A DNA stretch of 64,000 nt from Paragonimus skrjabini miyazakii (lineage: Eukaryota > Platyhelminthes > Trematoda > Plagiorchiida > Troglotrematidae): positions 106,250 to 170,249 of the forward strand of contig JTDE01000972.1 in the NCBI GenBank assembly GCA_014338405.1, read 5' to 3'. The notes below the pieces were generated by a model that did not search any database, was not told the origin of the DNA, and was given only the letters and a program-made list of their open reading frames with translations. A program made the position numbers and the translations under genes. Shown here in pieces: positions 49,301-62,600 of the stretch (the first letter of the stretch is position 1; each line of letters begins with the position of its first letter).

Positions 49301-52300
49301 GTAATATCCGGACATCTTACACGGGAAAAGGTATAGAGGAAGCAGTAATCCGATTAGACAGTGAACGTGTGGAGATGTATTTTACAGCTATCAAAATATT
49401 ATCTTGCTCCGCGAAGTAGACATATTTTTTATTTCATCCATGTTAAGGCTTCAGTTTGACGAGTTGATGTCAATAGGTTGGACGGACCAGTAGAACTGAA
49501 CAGTGATAAAGGAGTGTTTTCAGCCTGTGTTTGTGGCTTTGGTGCAGCATAAAATTGTGCTGAACAGGCAAGCTTGTCGTTAGTGCTCATTGCGGCTTTT
49601 CTTTAGGCCCTGGTTGTGGGTCGTGGCAATGATGTGAATGTCGTGTTAAAAAACTGCACACATGTAAAACGGAGGTAGCGGTATCTAGTTTAACTCAATC
49701 CGCCGGTAATCTTATTACAACCAATGTCTAACAGAAATGGGATATACACAACACTAATGTCACACAAATAAATTTAAAACAGATGTTGTTCTATTTGTAT
49801 ATAACCGAATATTTTTACGTGTTCTTCTAATATAGTGAACTAATTGGCAGCTGGAAGACGAAAATTGGTACCAATTAACCAATGCCATAGAAAACGGAAA
49901 AGATATAATTGTTTTTAATTAGCAGCTACCAAGATAAGAGTCTATGGTCATGGTCAAGACTTTCATATGGTGAAGCTATCTCAATTTAGAGTAAACCCAA
50001 AGTAGTTTTGCACTCTAGTCGGTCTGCGCATGCAGGTACTTTGAGAAAAGCAAACACCTTTGACGAACTAACAATCTCGAGGAACAGACTATTAGTATAA
50101 TATCAAATGGAGCGTACTCAGAACAATAGTTTGCGTAGAAACGACAAAATAATTGGTTCAATCTGTATCCAAACCAGGGCATCAACATCTATCGTGTTTT
50201 ACCGCTTAGTTACAGTTTTGGTGACCGATATTAATGGAAAATAAGCGAGATTTCATCGTAGACTAGGATGAGTAGACAGGTTTTTGATAAGTCAACAACA
50301 AATAAAACAATGTATATGCTTGAATAAAACAATGAGAAGACGCAATTCATATTATGTTTCCGGAGTAACATTTCATACATTCTGATCACACATAAACATG
50401 TAACCAATTTTAAACGAGTCAAAATTCCACAGAGTGGAAGTCATGGCTTAAGGGATTAAACGGACAGACACCAAGAAGAAAAATAAAAATTGTGAGAATG
50501 CTGACTACCACGGTAGTCGTATTGTCAACACAAATTGTTTTTGAACACACAGGGGGTATAGGTAAACAATAATTGCCGTATTTATAGATTGTAAACATGC
50601 GTTTGATTTTGTAGATGAAGTCCCATTGTAACGGTGATAAAATACGAGGTCTATCTACCAAGTCTGTAAACCTACTATCAGAAATTTGTTTCAATACACC
50701 AGTTGATGTAACGATCTACAGAAGACTGTCAAACATTTTTACAACAAAAGTTTGTCGTTCGCCATTGTAGACTGAATTCTTTAGTTTTCAAATCTGTCAT
50801 AAAGAAAAACATAATGAACTGCACGTGATCTACATAGAATTCATGCAGATACACCTTACTCACTGTTTACACGAACGCTCAGCTTTATACTGAGAACATG
50901 GAATGGGACACGGATGAGGTCACATGTTATTGTTCCGTTCATCCCAGGCAACGAAAATGTACAATTCAGCTTCACAATGCAACATTTTATGCCACGATCA
51001 CGACAACAACATTATTCTCATAAACTTATGGACTGAAATCTTGATGTCAACAATACACTTTATGCAGTTCAAATGAATGAGTTGCCAGTCTGTTACGCAG
51101 TCACATCTTCAGGAAGTAAAATTCACTTAACTAAGTGTGCTTGTGTCACAAAGCAATAATTATCACCGTCATCATGATTCTGATGGAAAGGTTTCCGAAC
51201 AGTCACGCTCGGTATCAAATGAAAAGAAATTTATTTGATTCAATTTCCTGGTACATTCAAGAATAAGAGGATTGGACTTTTGAATCAACCATCCTAAATA
51301 AGAAATAAGAGAACAGCAAGGTAGGATGAGTGGAAATAAGTGCTTGTGCTAGAAACTACCAAAAAATGTAGATCCGAATAAAGCAGGTGAGTTGTGCTAG
51401 ATGGAATTTTTGTTGCACTTTGTGAAACATCGAGAAACACTGAAGCTAACAAATTGTTTATCGCGGATACGACGAGTACCTTTGTGCTACAGTCACTCTT
51501 CTGCTGCGTACCATAATGAATGGTGCAATCTAGCGTTTTACGGACGACTTCTGATCATTGAGTCGACTAATCGATCATCCCCATAAAAACTGCTATACCA
51601 TTAGACACGAATAAATAACCAGATCTGCTCACAAACATCAACGACTTTTTCACAGCAGATACCACTACAATGCGATAGACGGTTTCGGAATTTGGCAAAA
51701 ACCACAGAATACTTTAACAGAAATAACTCATTGAAAACCTGCTACACTGCCAACGGTTGGCACGACTAGAATGAAACCGGAGTCAGTAATCCTAAGGAAG
51801 CAATAGTAATTTTAAGTTTGAACAGTTACTGACGTCAAACAGACAAATCATTACACGCTGTGAGTTTCCATTAATATGTCGTGGTTATAGTGGTTTTACT
51901 TCGCCGTTTTTAACAGTAGCTGTTGAATTTCAGAGAAGAAAACGTGTTGATGTCACTTTTCGTGAATGGTTTTGTATAACCTTGTTTGTCATGATTAGAA
52001 ACAGGGCAATCAGCTCTGCTAAATCCAAAAGTTCAAAACATAAAATAGAAATATTGGATAGCAGTGGTGCTAACCCATTACTTATTACATTGTGCACTGC
52101 TCACAGCGTTCCCAGATCACTTTCTTACTCTGCTAGGTAGAATAGCTCCGTAAGGGGACGTAAAAACGTGGATTAATGAGTCAGATACTTTCAGTTGTGT
52201 TAGATCCTTACGGTGGAAGATTTGTATCGCATCCACTTTCTAGCTTCACACTCTAAGGTGCATTGCAGATAATCGGACTTAGTGATGTAAATATTCCTAG

Positions 52301-55300
52301 TTTCGTCAAGTCTACTTGTAATACGAGAAAAGTAGAAGAGTACGAAAGTCGTATGTCTGACCTTACCTAGTTCTAGTATGTGACTCAAATGTTTGTCAAT
52401 GAATGAAATTTGCCTACTCTGCAAAATCATGTTGGATTTTAATGAATAGAAAAATGATGGCATTAGTTTTGTACAATAATTTTTTTAACCTCTGTCCTCT
52501 TCAGTTATAATCACTTAGTCATTTGATTACGTCATAAGTATACTCCTTCTCACCGTCCACACTGCCAACTGTGGTGATGACGATGAACCTCATTGTGAAG
52601 GAAATCGTCTATTTAGTTTAGTCAAAACTAAATTCAAACGGTTCACTCGATAATAAGCATAACTCAGTCTACTGAAACAATATTGACGGACGAGGTTCAA
52701 AATCTTAACAAAGCAGCTGACATTCAAGTTAAATGGTGTTATCCTTAAATCTTAAAACGCTTTCTATAAAACTTGCTTGTGAACGCTTAGGAAGTCAAAT
52801 TTTACAGGCCGAAAAACATTCATACTCGGTCACGGATTTTTTGGTCAGATGAACTTTTCACCTGGTAACTTAACAGAGTAAACAACAAACTTTCTGTTCT
52901 TTCCATTTCATTGTCATGCTTTTTCCTCAAATGATACTAGATTTGAGATCCTCCTTTTGCACTCATGAGATGTTGTTGTTAACAATAGCTGGCCACAGTG
53001 AGTAACTGAATCATCTATCCTACGCTTCATATGATAATCCATTGTACGTAATTTCTATATTGATGTGACCTGTCGAAGACGGATTAACCAGTTGTTTTGT
53101 TATCACTAATCCCTAATCCTGTGCTCAAAACCTCTCAGTCGGATTGAAGTTAGTAAACTCAATGAACTTACTAAAATGTTTTTTGAATAGTTATATTATC
53201 AGCTACAGAGATCGAGTTTACGATAACCGGAAGGATGCAATCAAAGGTTTGTGGCTCTTAAGTTGTCAACGAAAATTCATCAGATGGATGCCACTTGTTC
53301 ATTGCTGTGTACATAAAGATATCCTCAAGGTATTTGCAGTTGCCTTCCCGCCACTGTGAATAATTAAGCGGTCGCCTTCATGAAAATACTTGGACATATT
53401 ACATTAGTACCCTACAGTTTAAAGTAGGTTGTACTACGAAAACATATATGGTATTATTTCAAGGTGATTTGCCAGTGTCTAGTTTTCTTAAAGGCGCACA
53501 ATGAAGAAAGCAAGATATTCAAGCAACCCAATAGAATATTTACAACTCGTTAGGCATTCACGTAAGCGGTGGTTTTGCGTGACCGTCGTAAAAATTTGAA
53601 CCACCTTCACCCTAATTTGATACCAAATGTAGTCACGTGATCCCAAACCTTATAAATGCATGTGGGCAATTCCAACAGTATTTTCGGTGACCGAGCAATT
53701 TTTCACATTTCAACTCACGAAGCGTTCGTTACGCTGTTTGTCACAATGTGAACTGGATATGGTCGAATTATCTACACCTGGACAGAAACATTCATGACAG
53801 CCGGTGATTAAACGTTCAATCATGGGTTGACGGTGATGATCCTTAGAGATCACCTGTAATTTAGCTTAAATATTCAATCAAGTGGCGTGTAAATTAGTTA
53901 ATTTAAACAACCCTCTCGGCAAAGTATGTTATTTCTGTTACAAATGATGTTAACAGAACACACCACGATTCAGCAAGTTTTTAACTAAGAAATGAAGCAC
54001 ACGTTACGGCGGAAAGTCACTGATTTGCAATTTATATAGCAAATGAGTTAGACTGGTTTGTAACTCTTCACAAATCCGTTTCATCCGTACGAAACAAACG
54101 TTGATCACTGATGAACTTCGGTGTGCTTTCCAGGTCCACTTGATAGAACCACTAGGGTCAGCAAAATCCTATTATGAATGCTCAGCTGAGGTCAAGTAAT
54201 CTCTGTTTGAATAGCACGCGATAGATTTCCACAAGTGAAGTTTTGTGTGTGAATTCAGAGTAATTAAAGTTCACCAAAATAGGTTGGTCATTGAAAAGAT
54301 CACCAGCACAACAATTCAGTTCAATAGCGCAATCACACAACAAGCAGGCAAATGTTTGAAAATTACTTAAGCTTAGTTTTTCTTGTGAATAAATCAACTT
54401 ATTTGTCTACCGCTGTTGAGGTGCATATAAAGTTCCTACAAAGTAGATTCCGATGATATAGAAGTCTTAAAAACTAAACTGGTTTTTCCACTAAACTTGA
54501 AAAAATACTCCGATAGTCGTGTAAAATAAATAGATTTTTCTGGACAGGATGAGTGACTTATCGGCTGATGAGACCATGTTTCTTGGAAAGGAAAATGCCA
54601 AGAATAAAACGATTTCAGTTGACATAGTCATCTCCAAATCGTGTAAAATAAAGGAATTCCTAAACACGCCAGTATTTTTAACGAGTACGACTAACAGACT
54701 CCGTCGTAACCGGACTATATAGTTTACCTAAGATTGGTAAAGAATACACTTATCACTGTCTGATTCTAAAATTAATGCCAGTTGAACATTGAACAAAGTC
54801 CCGAGTAGCATGCATACAAAAAGATTTTGCTTTAATGGATGGTTTCGTTTCCAATAGGTTAGTGATGCAAGGAGCTTTCCTCTTGTCCCATTACCTGCTG
54901 TTGGGCTAACAGAGTTCCAACACACAAGAAATTGGTAGAATATGCCTGAACAATACACATGTAAAGGGGATGTGGATTACATGTTTTCCATCGAGAACGT
55001 TAACGTAGGTACCGATGCTTTAACGTAGTTTTGAATACAGGATGCAAAAGCCGTCCATTCTTTATGAAGACAGAGCTGAAGGGAAGAGTTGTTTTTCGTG
55101 ACATAACACTGCGAAATCCTCCACACGGATCACTTCAAAAGAGCGTGCATTAAAATCATAGCTGGAGTAAGTGGAACATTCACTTTTGCAGATTCTTACC
55201 GATAAAGCAGAAATTAAGTTTGCAAAGAGGTCAAGTTGCTCAACTTTACAAAATTTACACTGAAGGTACTTTGAAGACGGAACTCAACTTGTTAATGCAA

Positions 55301-55385
55301 ACGTCTCTTGTCAATCAATACCAGTATCAATTCGTAGTCTGTAAAAGAAAGCGCAGAAAATCATGGAGGTTTGAATACCTATTAG
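46329..55385. other. Long non-coding stretch (9 kb), nothing supportable
   Basis: The frames of 60-100 codons here (47286-47480 and 48720-49022 plus, 50419-50694 minus and others) are at the length expected by chance and lack a convincing pair of splice sites or similarity. No LTR, tRNA-like or tandem repeat was recognised. Confidence 0.4.
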
Positions 55386-55602
55386 GTGAAAAATGCACTA
55401 CATGGGCCTTTCGTAAGAGGACAAAGTTGCAATGTAACGTTGACGATATGGTATGAAATGAACCTAAACATCACTTTTTCCGCCGCATATTCACGAAGAA
55501 TATGCACCGTTAAGCCAGTCGTACGTTTTCTGCCCAACGGTTTGGTACCTGGTAATGCAATCGCACTTTATATCTACACATTTCGTGTTACTATGGCACA
55601 AG
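55386..55602 (+). CDS. Tentative gene D, exon (unknown product)
   Basis: 217 bp open from the weak acceptor ACCTATTAG to CACAAG/GTAGGT, phase 0 to 1. Pieces of the peptide are LHGPFVRGQSCNVTLTIWYE, RFLPNGLVPGNAIALYIYTF and RVTMAQ. It has two NxT/S glycosylation-type sites (NVT, NIT) and a hydrophobic stretch, which hints at a secreted or membrane protein. The 5' boundary is uncertain, and another internal GTAAGA could end the exon early. No family is recognised. Confidence 0.3.
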
Positions 55603-55672
55603 GTAGGTCAGTTACATTACGAAAGTCTATCAGGTATAATACGTGGATACTGTCTCTCTTGGTTGGTGGCAG

Positions 55673-55740
55673 GACAGTACCTGGGGATAGCTGACAAACT
55701 TATGACCCACCTGGTCAAATTTTGTCATCCCATCAAATAA
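55673..55740 (+). CDS. Tentative gene D, last exon
   Basis: 68 bp after a strong acceptor (CTGTCTCTCTTGGTTGGTGGCAG), joined over a 70-bp intron in phase 1. It reads QYLGIADKLMTHLVKFCHPI, then Lys and a TAA stop. The small intron and matching phase favour a real exon pair, but no homology supports it. Confidence 0.3.
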
Positions 55741-56050
55741 GACTTCGGCTCCGAGCCGACCTGTCACGTTGCTTATGTGCACACGAAGGGTGTGAAATTT
55801 TGTATCCGACCAGCTGAGAAGGCCATCGGAATCTCTGCTTAATCAAGCCGTCAAGCTTCCACGGCTTAGTGTTATTGTAACAATGTTCGTAATCTAAAAG
55901 TGTTCTTGAATGTATAATATCGCGGAAATCTTCCAACGATACCCCTACTACCATATTTGTATAAGTTGAATTATGTTAGACCTGAAAGCTGTGTACCGAT
56001 TATTGGCTTGCTAGTCATGTTTTGGCCATTGTTATAATTTGGGAGTAGAT

Positions 56051-56195
56051 ATGAACAGTTTAAAAGATGCTGTATTTTTAAGCAGCCTGCAAGTTACATT
56101 TTTTCTTATAGCTAATCTTATCAGTTTATTTACCGTTAGCTTATCGAATACACCTTCTTTATGCACTGGTTACCACCCACATGAGCGCTATTTAC
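56051..56195 (+). CDS. Tentative gene E, signal-peptide exon
   Basis: The ATG at 56051 (GATATGA) opens MNSLKDAVFLSSLQVTFFLI followed by ANLISLFTVSLSNTPSLC: a short polar start, a hydrophobic core of about 20 residues and a plausible cleavage site at VSLS/N. The frame then reads TGYHPHERYL and exits in phase 1 at TTTAC/GTAGGC, a fair donor. The same frame would otherwise continue to a stop at 56296. The product would enter the secretory pathway. No family is recognised from this exon alone. Confidence 0.35.
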
Positions 56196-56274
56196 GTAGG
56201 CATCGAGCGTCAGCTGTTTCTAACCACTGCGTTTATACTGTTTCTCAAACCAAACAGATCATAGGACAAAGCAG

Positions 56275-56473
56275 AAGAGATTGTCGAGAGGAATAACGTA
56301 GCGGAGACCAACATTATGCCAGGACCCACAATGGTTTTTCTTATCGGACCGATTCAGCGAAAACTGACTGAAAACCAATTAGAAGAGTTTTGCTCCATAA
56401 CTCAACAGTGCATGCCTTTTATGAGTTACCGCGCTGTGTTTCAACGCGTCTGCTTATCTTACACTGATCTTCG
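56275..56473 (+). CDS. Tentative gene E, Cys-containing exon 2
   Basis: 199 bp after a 79-bp putative intron with a pyrimidine-rich 3' end, ending at the perfect donor TTCG/GTAAGTCC in phase 2. The peptide begins EIVERNNVAETNIMPGP and continues RKLTENQLEEFCSITQQCMP, FMSYRAVFQRVCLSYTDL and a split Arg. Three Cys spaced in short helices suggest an extracellular domain. The spacing loosely resembles the start of a divergent Wnt (Q then C, seven residues to M, a later C, then R just before the expected WNC) or a frizzled-like Cys-rich domain. Neither is established. The gene would continue to the right; I could not find the next exon. Confidence 0.35.
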
Positions 56474-59400
56474 GTAAGTCCTCAGGCAAACATAAAAACT
56501 TGGCCCATGTTCCGTCATTGATGACAGACTGAAAAGTTTGTTAAAAAGCAAGTAGAATGAACACAATCTAAAGTGGTGACATATTTCCACTTGGGAATCC
56601 GCCGTCAGTGCCTTCGGAAAGAAGCTGGCTTGGAAATCTGTGGGAATGTGAGGGCTGCAATTAATCGTAGACAACCTCTAACTTATACCAATCAAACCCC
56701 TACTACTTGCCAGCAATATGTACAAATTTACTTTTGTGATTTTGTAACCAGTGATTCATGTCTTCTGTTTTGTTTTGTATTATGTACAGAATACACAATT
56801 ATTAAAGATATTAAATTCGTTAGTTTTTCCGGTAATTTTACATCTGGAAAAATTTTGATTTGCTTCAAAGCTGCTTACGTAAAAATTCATGCAATCCTTA
56901 ATGCTAAATTATTCATATTGATTTGAACTGTGAACAGAAAATCACATAATGCTGGGAAATATAACCTTATTGCGCCAGTTGTTGTACATGTTTAAGTAGG
57001 TTCCAAATATTGTTGTTATGTCAGAAATTGTTTGGATGCATTTCAGATTATAGGCTGCTGTTTATAATATAATTTATTATGACACTCAATTCTGCGCTGG
57101 TCTTCAGTCAAACATTGTAACCGTTTACTATATCTTTAGTTAAGATAGCAACGTCTCCAACAGCAGTAGTGGTTACTGTTAACAACAGTTGTTTGGTATT
57201 TTTCGAAATCTGAAGTTGTCAGATTTTTTTCTTTTAAACGATTTTCACTAAATGATAACAAAAGAGTGTGCAAAAGTCAGACATAGATTTGCTTTTAAAT
57301 ACTGTTGAAAACTAACACAGAAATAGGATGTTGCAATCAACGTCTGATTAGTATTTTGCAACAGAACCGTGCAACAAACACTGGTTTACATACTTACTTC
57401 ACAAAAGCTGGTGCTTTTGAGAATGTTCATTTCAAAAAATCGTCATAATTCTATATAAAAATCCATGAAGCAACCGGGAGAGAGTAAATCCTTTTTTTAA
57501 ATAAAATGCACAAGTCGACGAATAATCTTAAGCACGTAGAAATAATTGTTTTACAAACTACATTGAGTTGAACTGTAAATATAGACCAATGTTAGTAGTA
57601 AGTGAAACAAACTGCATGAAACGTCTGCTCATAACATTCTAGCTCACATTTTACCAACACCAAGAATCATCATAAGCTTAATGAAATAATTTATGTAAAA
57701 CCATGTAAAATTAGATCAGAAGGCAGACAGCGCTCAAAACGGCAAACCAAATTGTAAGAAAATCCAACATTTTAACGCTTTCGATGGATTTACATACAAA
57801 ATGCAGTATCCGTTCAAGATGACTTAAACATATACATTTTCGGTTAGAAAGTGAAACACTGTTACTCTTCGATTAATTGAAGAGTGACACAAAAGATCTA
57901 CTGAGACAAATGCTATTTTCGGATTTTGGCGTCTTACAATAATTTGTTCGCTGCGATAGGACATACGTGGTTGTATGTCAAACTCAATACCTACAGGTTA
58001 CTCAAACATAAATAGAATTCCTCACGGTAGCCGGCATCTGAATCTTCAAGTATGTGACTGGATTAAACGACGTCGTTACCACTGAGCTGTTGTCAAAATA
58101 CGCACTGAACTAAGGAATTTTTCGAGATCCACAAAGACGAAACACATTGCGGAGCGTTAAGAAAGATTGTTATAAAAATAGTGCATCCATACATATTCGT
58201 ATGTTTTAAATCTAGAATACAGTTTATGTGATGAAATAATCCTACTATTTCTCCAAAACTTCTTTACGTAGTTAATAGTATTGTAAATTTATTAATTACT
58301 TTTTAGACGCGCTCTCATGGTACAACTATATAAACAATGGTTAAAAACTAACCCAGTGAGCGACAGTTAACTCTTGCGGCTCACACTTCATTCCGTTTTT
58401 TTCTGACACTTTTCCCTCCATTTTGTTTCGCTACAGATTTTATACGAAGCCGTTTTTGGTAACAGTCACCACCGGTAAATGTATTTGTAACGACGCACTA
58501 GCTTACTACTGTACATAGTTAAAAAGCAAGTTCCGGAGTGCATTTACGATAAAAAGCCATAACCTAGCATTATGAAAACTGCATCCACGTAACCTCCCTT
58601 ACATCCATGTCGTTTGTATACTGTCATATAATGACTCAAGACAAAATCGTTAATATTAAATACACCCAGGGGTCTGATTAAGCCCATTTTTCCGGAAGTA
58701 AAGGTAAACTTTAACTTTATTGTCACTGTTGAGGGTTAGTTTCTGATTAACCACATAGATATACTTGGATCCCACAGTAAAACTTTCTCGTTTCCCCCTT
58801 TTTTGTAGCGTCAGGCATGGCTTCTTTTGGTTCTTCTCAACGTCTACATAAAATCGAGAGGAGCATCAGGTTCTGAGATTACAGACATTGAAGCGTAGAA
58901 ACGGAGGCTTTAGTCAGCAGCTGTAAATAAGGATATTTTAGTTTTTATTACCCATCATTTCTTTCTTACCAATATAATAATGCAGAAGAAAACAAATGCA
59001 ACATTCTCCCGGTACAAAGCCGGTGAAAGTTGTCGTCGTAATTCTCTTTCTGTTTTGTTGCGCTTATTTTCCATTCTGCTAATTTCATGTGCTGTGTCGT
59101 TCTCAATCTACCAAAGACGTTTATCCTATGGGCATATTTCAACTGTCAATGGATATGTTACAACACATTTTATTGCTGCTTGTGGGAAAGTAATCAATCT
59201 GAATTGTTTTATTTCATTACGCTTCTACTTCCAAATATACACAAGATAGAACAGTAGTATAAGCAACACGTAGAGTGTGTTCTCAAGTCATTGTGTAGTA
59301 TAGCAATACACGCTATATTTTTTTATTTTGTTGGTTTTCCAATCACTAAAGTTTTTGCTTTGAGGACTCTGACAAAAATAATAGCGCAAAACGTAGAAAG

Positions 59401-59640
59401 TAACTGTACTTATCACATCTAGAGCAACGCGAGTCTACAGTAATGCTAGCGGACATGGGATATACGTAATCTTTCCGGACATCTTTCTATCGACTTGACT
59501 GTTAGGTAGGACTAAAGTCTTGAAATATATTGTACGCAAACCATACCTAAGAAGTATGCCGATATCCCTACCATCATGTCAGACATTGGACCGAGAAAAC
59601 CGTACAGGTTTTGTCAATTTTCATCCTCATAGATGGTGTG

Positions 59641-59680
<40 letters not shown>

Positions 59681-62600
59681 AAAAATATACGGTTATCACC
59701 TTTCTAAAATAACATGCTCGAAGTATCTCCCGTAGACAGATGGGATTATTCACATCCATTAATTTGTTCTGAGATTTTGTTTGCTAATTTAAATAAGTGC
59801 CGACAAAATGTAGTTCGTAGTTTAAAAGAAATGACAAATTCTGCTAACTGATAAGGAAGAATTTCAGTTATAAGGCCGAAATAGACAAAAACGAAACTAG
59901 TCACGACTAACTTCAAACATTCCTTTCTGACATGTGTTTGGGAATAAACGTGATCATTTAATTTTAAGATATCAAAATTCTGTCAAGCTCTTAAACGCAT
60001 TGTTTTCTAGTTAATAAACATGTACCGCAAAAATGTGTTTTACGTAGACAAAATGACCATTACTCCTTAGTCATGACAGAGTTTCCAAATGGTAGAAAAT
60101 AAAATTACGATGAACTGCCTTGCCAACTGACAATCAATGTTGGTTTATTTATGCTAGTTTGTAAGCTAATTGACAGCTTGTCTGTTTAAGCATCTTAAAG
60201 CCTATAACCTACAGAATATAAATCGATCGACTCAACCAAAAACAGATTTTGCCTCCTGATACGTACAACACATCTTACTATCCTGGATTTCAAAGTATAA
60301 CACTATGACAGCTATTAAAAAACAGTTTTTGAAATGATTACGAAGACGCAACATAATTTATTAGTATGAAAGACAGTTTATAAAAATTGGTATTAGCAAA
60401 AAATATATATAAGTAAGTTTGAGTGTACACTATGAGTAACGTAAACAAAATAGAAAAAACGTTTGGTAAAAATGTTTTCCAGTAGAGTTAATCATGGTAG
60501 GCGGTATTATATGAGTAAAATCCGGTACAGTTGCTCAATACTTGTTAGTTACTCATTTTACTTTTCTGTTCATCTCGTTTTGCTGATTCAGTTGTCACAC
60601 AATACCAACCTTACGCTCAAAGTTTGCTTTACTTTGCTCAGGTTCTGTGTACTACTCGACAGTGAAATTAGAAATACATAAGTCATGTTGCAACAACTCA
60701 ACAAAATGTAACTGTTTTGAGAGTAATTACAGCAGTTTATATTTTTCTAAATGCGTGGTCGGCTAAAAGGTTAAACCATCTGTTTGCAGTAAGAGTCGTC
60801 CATCTAAACTCAGTGCCATTCCGTTCAAGTGTGTCGTACTTTGCACACAACGGGTTGCGCGCTTTTATGAACAACGGTTGGCTCACCCGTTTGATTAGTT
60901 GTTGTTGTTTGTCATCACGATAACATCGCCCGATTGAAATAAGCAAAATCAATTTCGGAAAGCTTTTTGGTTTGTAAAGAGTCATATATTGGTTGTGTCG
61001 CTGCAACGTTTCCAGGCTTTATTCAAGCACTAATAGTTGCCGCAGTTCCCAGAGTACCCTAGGGTCTAATAACTTTGTCCGCACAGAATAAGCTGGAAAA
61101 ATACGGTTTGAGATTATTCCAAATCCTCAGCTTCTGATTTGTTTTCGTTGAGATTACGTACAAACATTAAAACATAACAAGTCTCAGAAAGGACGATGTG
61201 TCAACGTTTCTGCAACGTGTTGTTATCCAGAAAGACAGTTTATACAGTCCGAATGCAAGCGCAAGTAGAACTTGGTCACAACTGTATACACAGAACAAGG
61301 GAGGTAGAATTTACGAGCAATACCGTACACAAGTGAAGTGAGTTAACGCTGAACACACGCATTAGTTATTGCTTTCAACTAAAGCCCGCTTGGCTTTGTC
61401 AATCTTCTACTTGCAGTACCTGTTTTAGTGTTACTACTTTTAACAACTGATGAACTATACGGGATGTAAGTTGTCAAAAGTTTTCTATGACCCCAAGCGT
61501 ACTTGTCAAACCATTATAAAATGTACACTCAAACAGTAAAAACTTTTTTGCCATAAAGCTGGCGTAATGACTAAATTTCATTGACATAATCTTGCGTTTG
61601 CAATGTAAGAGTCTTAGCTTAACAATACATTTTGAACGTTTTCTAGAGTATCTAACCGGTCAATATACTTTGGCTTAGCGAGCATTCAGTGTATCTAATT
61701 AAACGCTGGCTTATCCCGCTCCCCTTGTCTATTTCTTAGGCTTGTTTGTTTGACTGCAGAAAAGATTCAAAGTAAATAATGGAAATTTCAAATGTGATGC
61801 CGAAAGGCTGGTTTTTTTCACTGTTTTTTTGCCTAGACCGTTCCCGAACCGTCGTCCGAGAAACATTCTAAAACACTTGGTGAATGATCACTGCTTCTTA
61901 TTTTAATTCTTTTGTCTAATTATCTCCCGAACATAAAGCGGTACATAAATCCAGTAACAATCTCATCGGACCTCAATTTTATGCTACACACTTGAGCACA
62001 ACAACTCCGTGAGCGCGTCTTTTATTACCTTAATACTGACTTCATTTAGTCTAAAACGCCCAAACTGCTGAGTACTGCGTAACAGGTTATACCCTGCAAC
62101 TCATATAAATGGTCACACCCAAATAAGGCACGGTTTCAGTATTTAAAAAAGTTCCGGTGGGGCCTTTAGTGCACAATCAAGGCTAGATGTAACAACGTCG
62201 CTTTTAAGTTGACTATAAAGTAGATAACGATGGTGCAAAAAGTAAAATTTCTAAGACAATAACGTAACTGCAAAGCCATGAACTTGCTATTTCGATTTTG
62301 TTTATGTTAAATTTGTTTACCTGTGTACATGTTTCTGAGTAGTATCCTGTAACGTTGCTTATTGCCCCGCGACTTACGCCCTACTGGGTTTTAACCGTGT
62401 AAGTTGTGTGCCTGACTTATTATGCCTATTGCTCATGCTTTTCGGTTTTTATCATTATCCCACGTCCCTGTTGTGTCCTGGTCTTTTAGAGGAGCACTGT
62501 CCCTTGTTGCTTCTATTTTACTGTTCTTTATATTTCGTAAGTAAATACGATTTTATCGATCGTAATCCAACACCGCTACCTAACTGTTATCCTGTTTTCT

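Noticed and set aside
52560..52600. Minus-strand VDGEKEYTY segment considered as the PDE9 amino-terminal exon
   Set aside because: Its donors give phase 0 or 1 and the gene needs phase 2; the exon at 31406-31494 fits better.
58980..59249. Plus-strand frame MQKKTNATF with a hydrophobic segment and a possible donor (AAA/GTAATC)
   Set aside because: It could be a membrane-anchor first exon, but a hydrophobic run is common in AT-rich frames and no following exon was found.
60737..61006. Minus-strand 89-codon frame containing LERNGTEFRWTTLTANRW
   Set aside because: It looks protein-like, but I could not tie it to a retroelement or gene family and saw no acceptor in phase.
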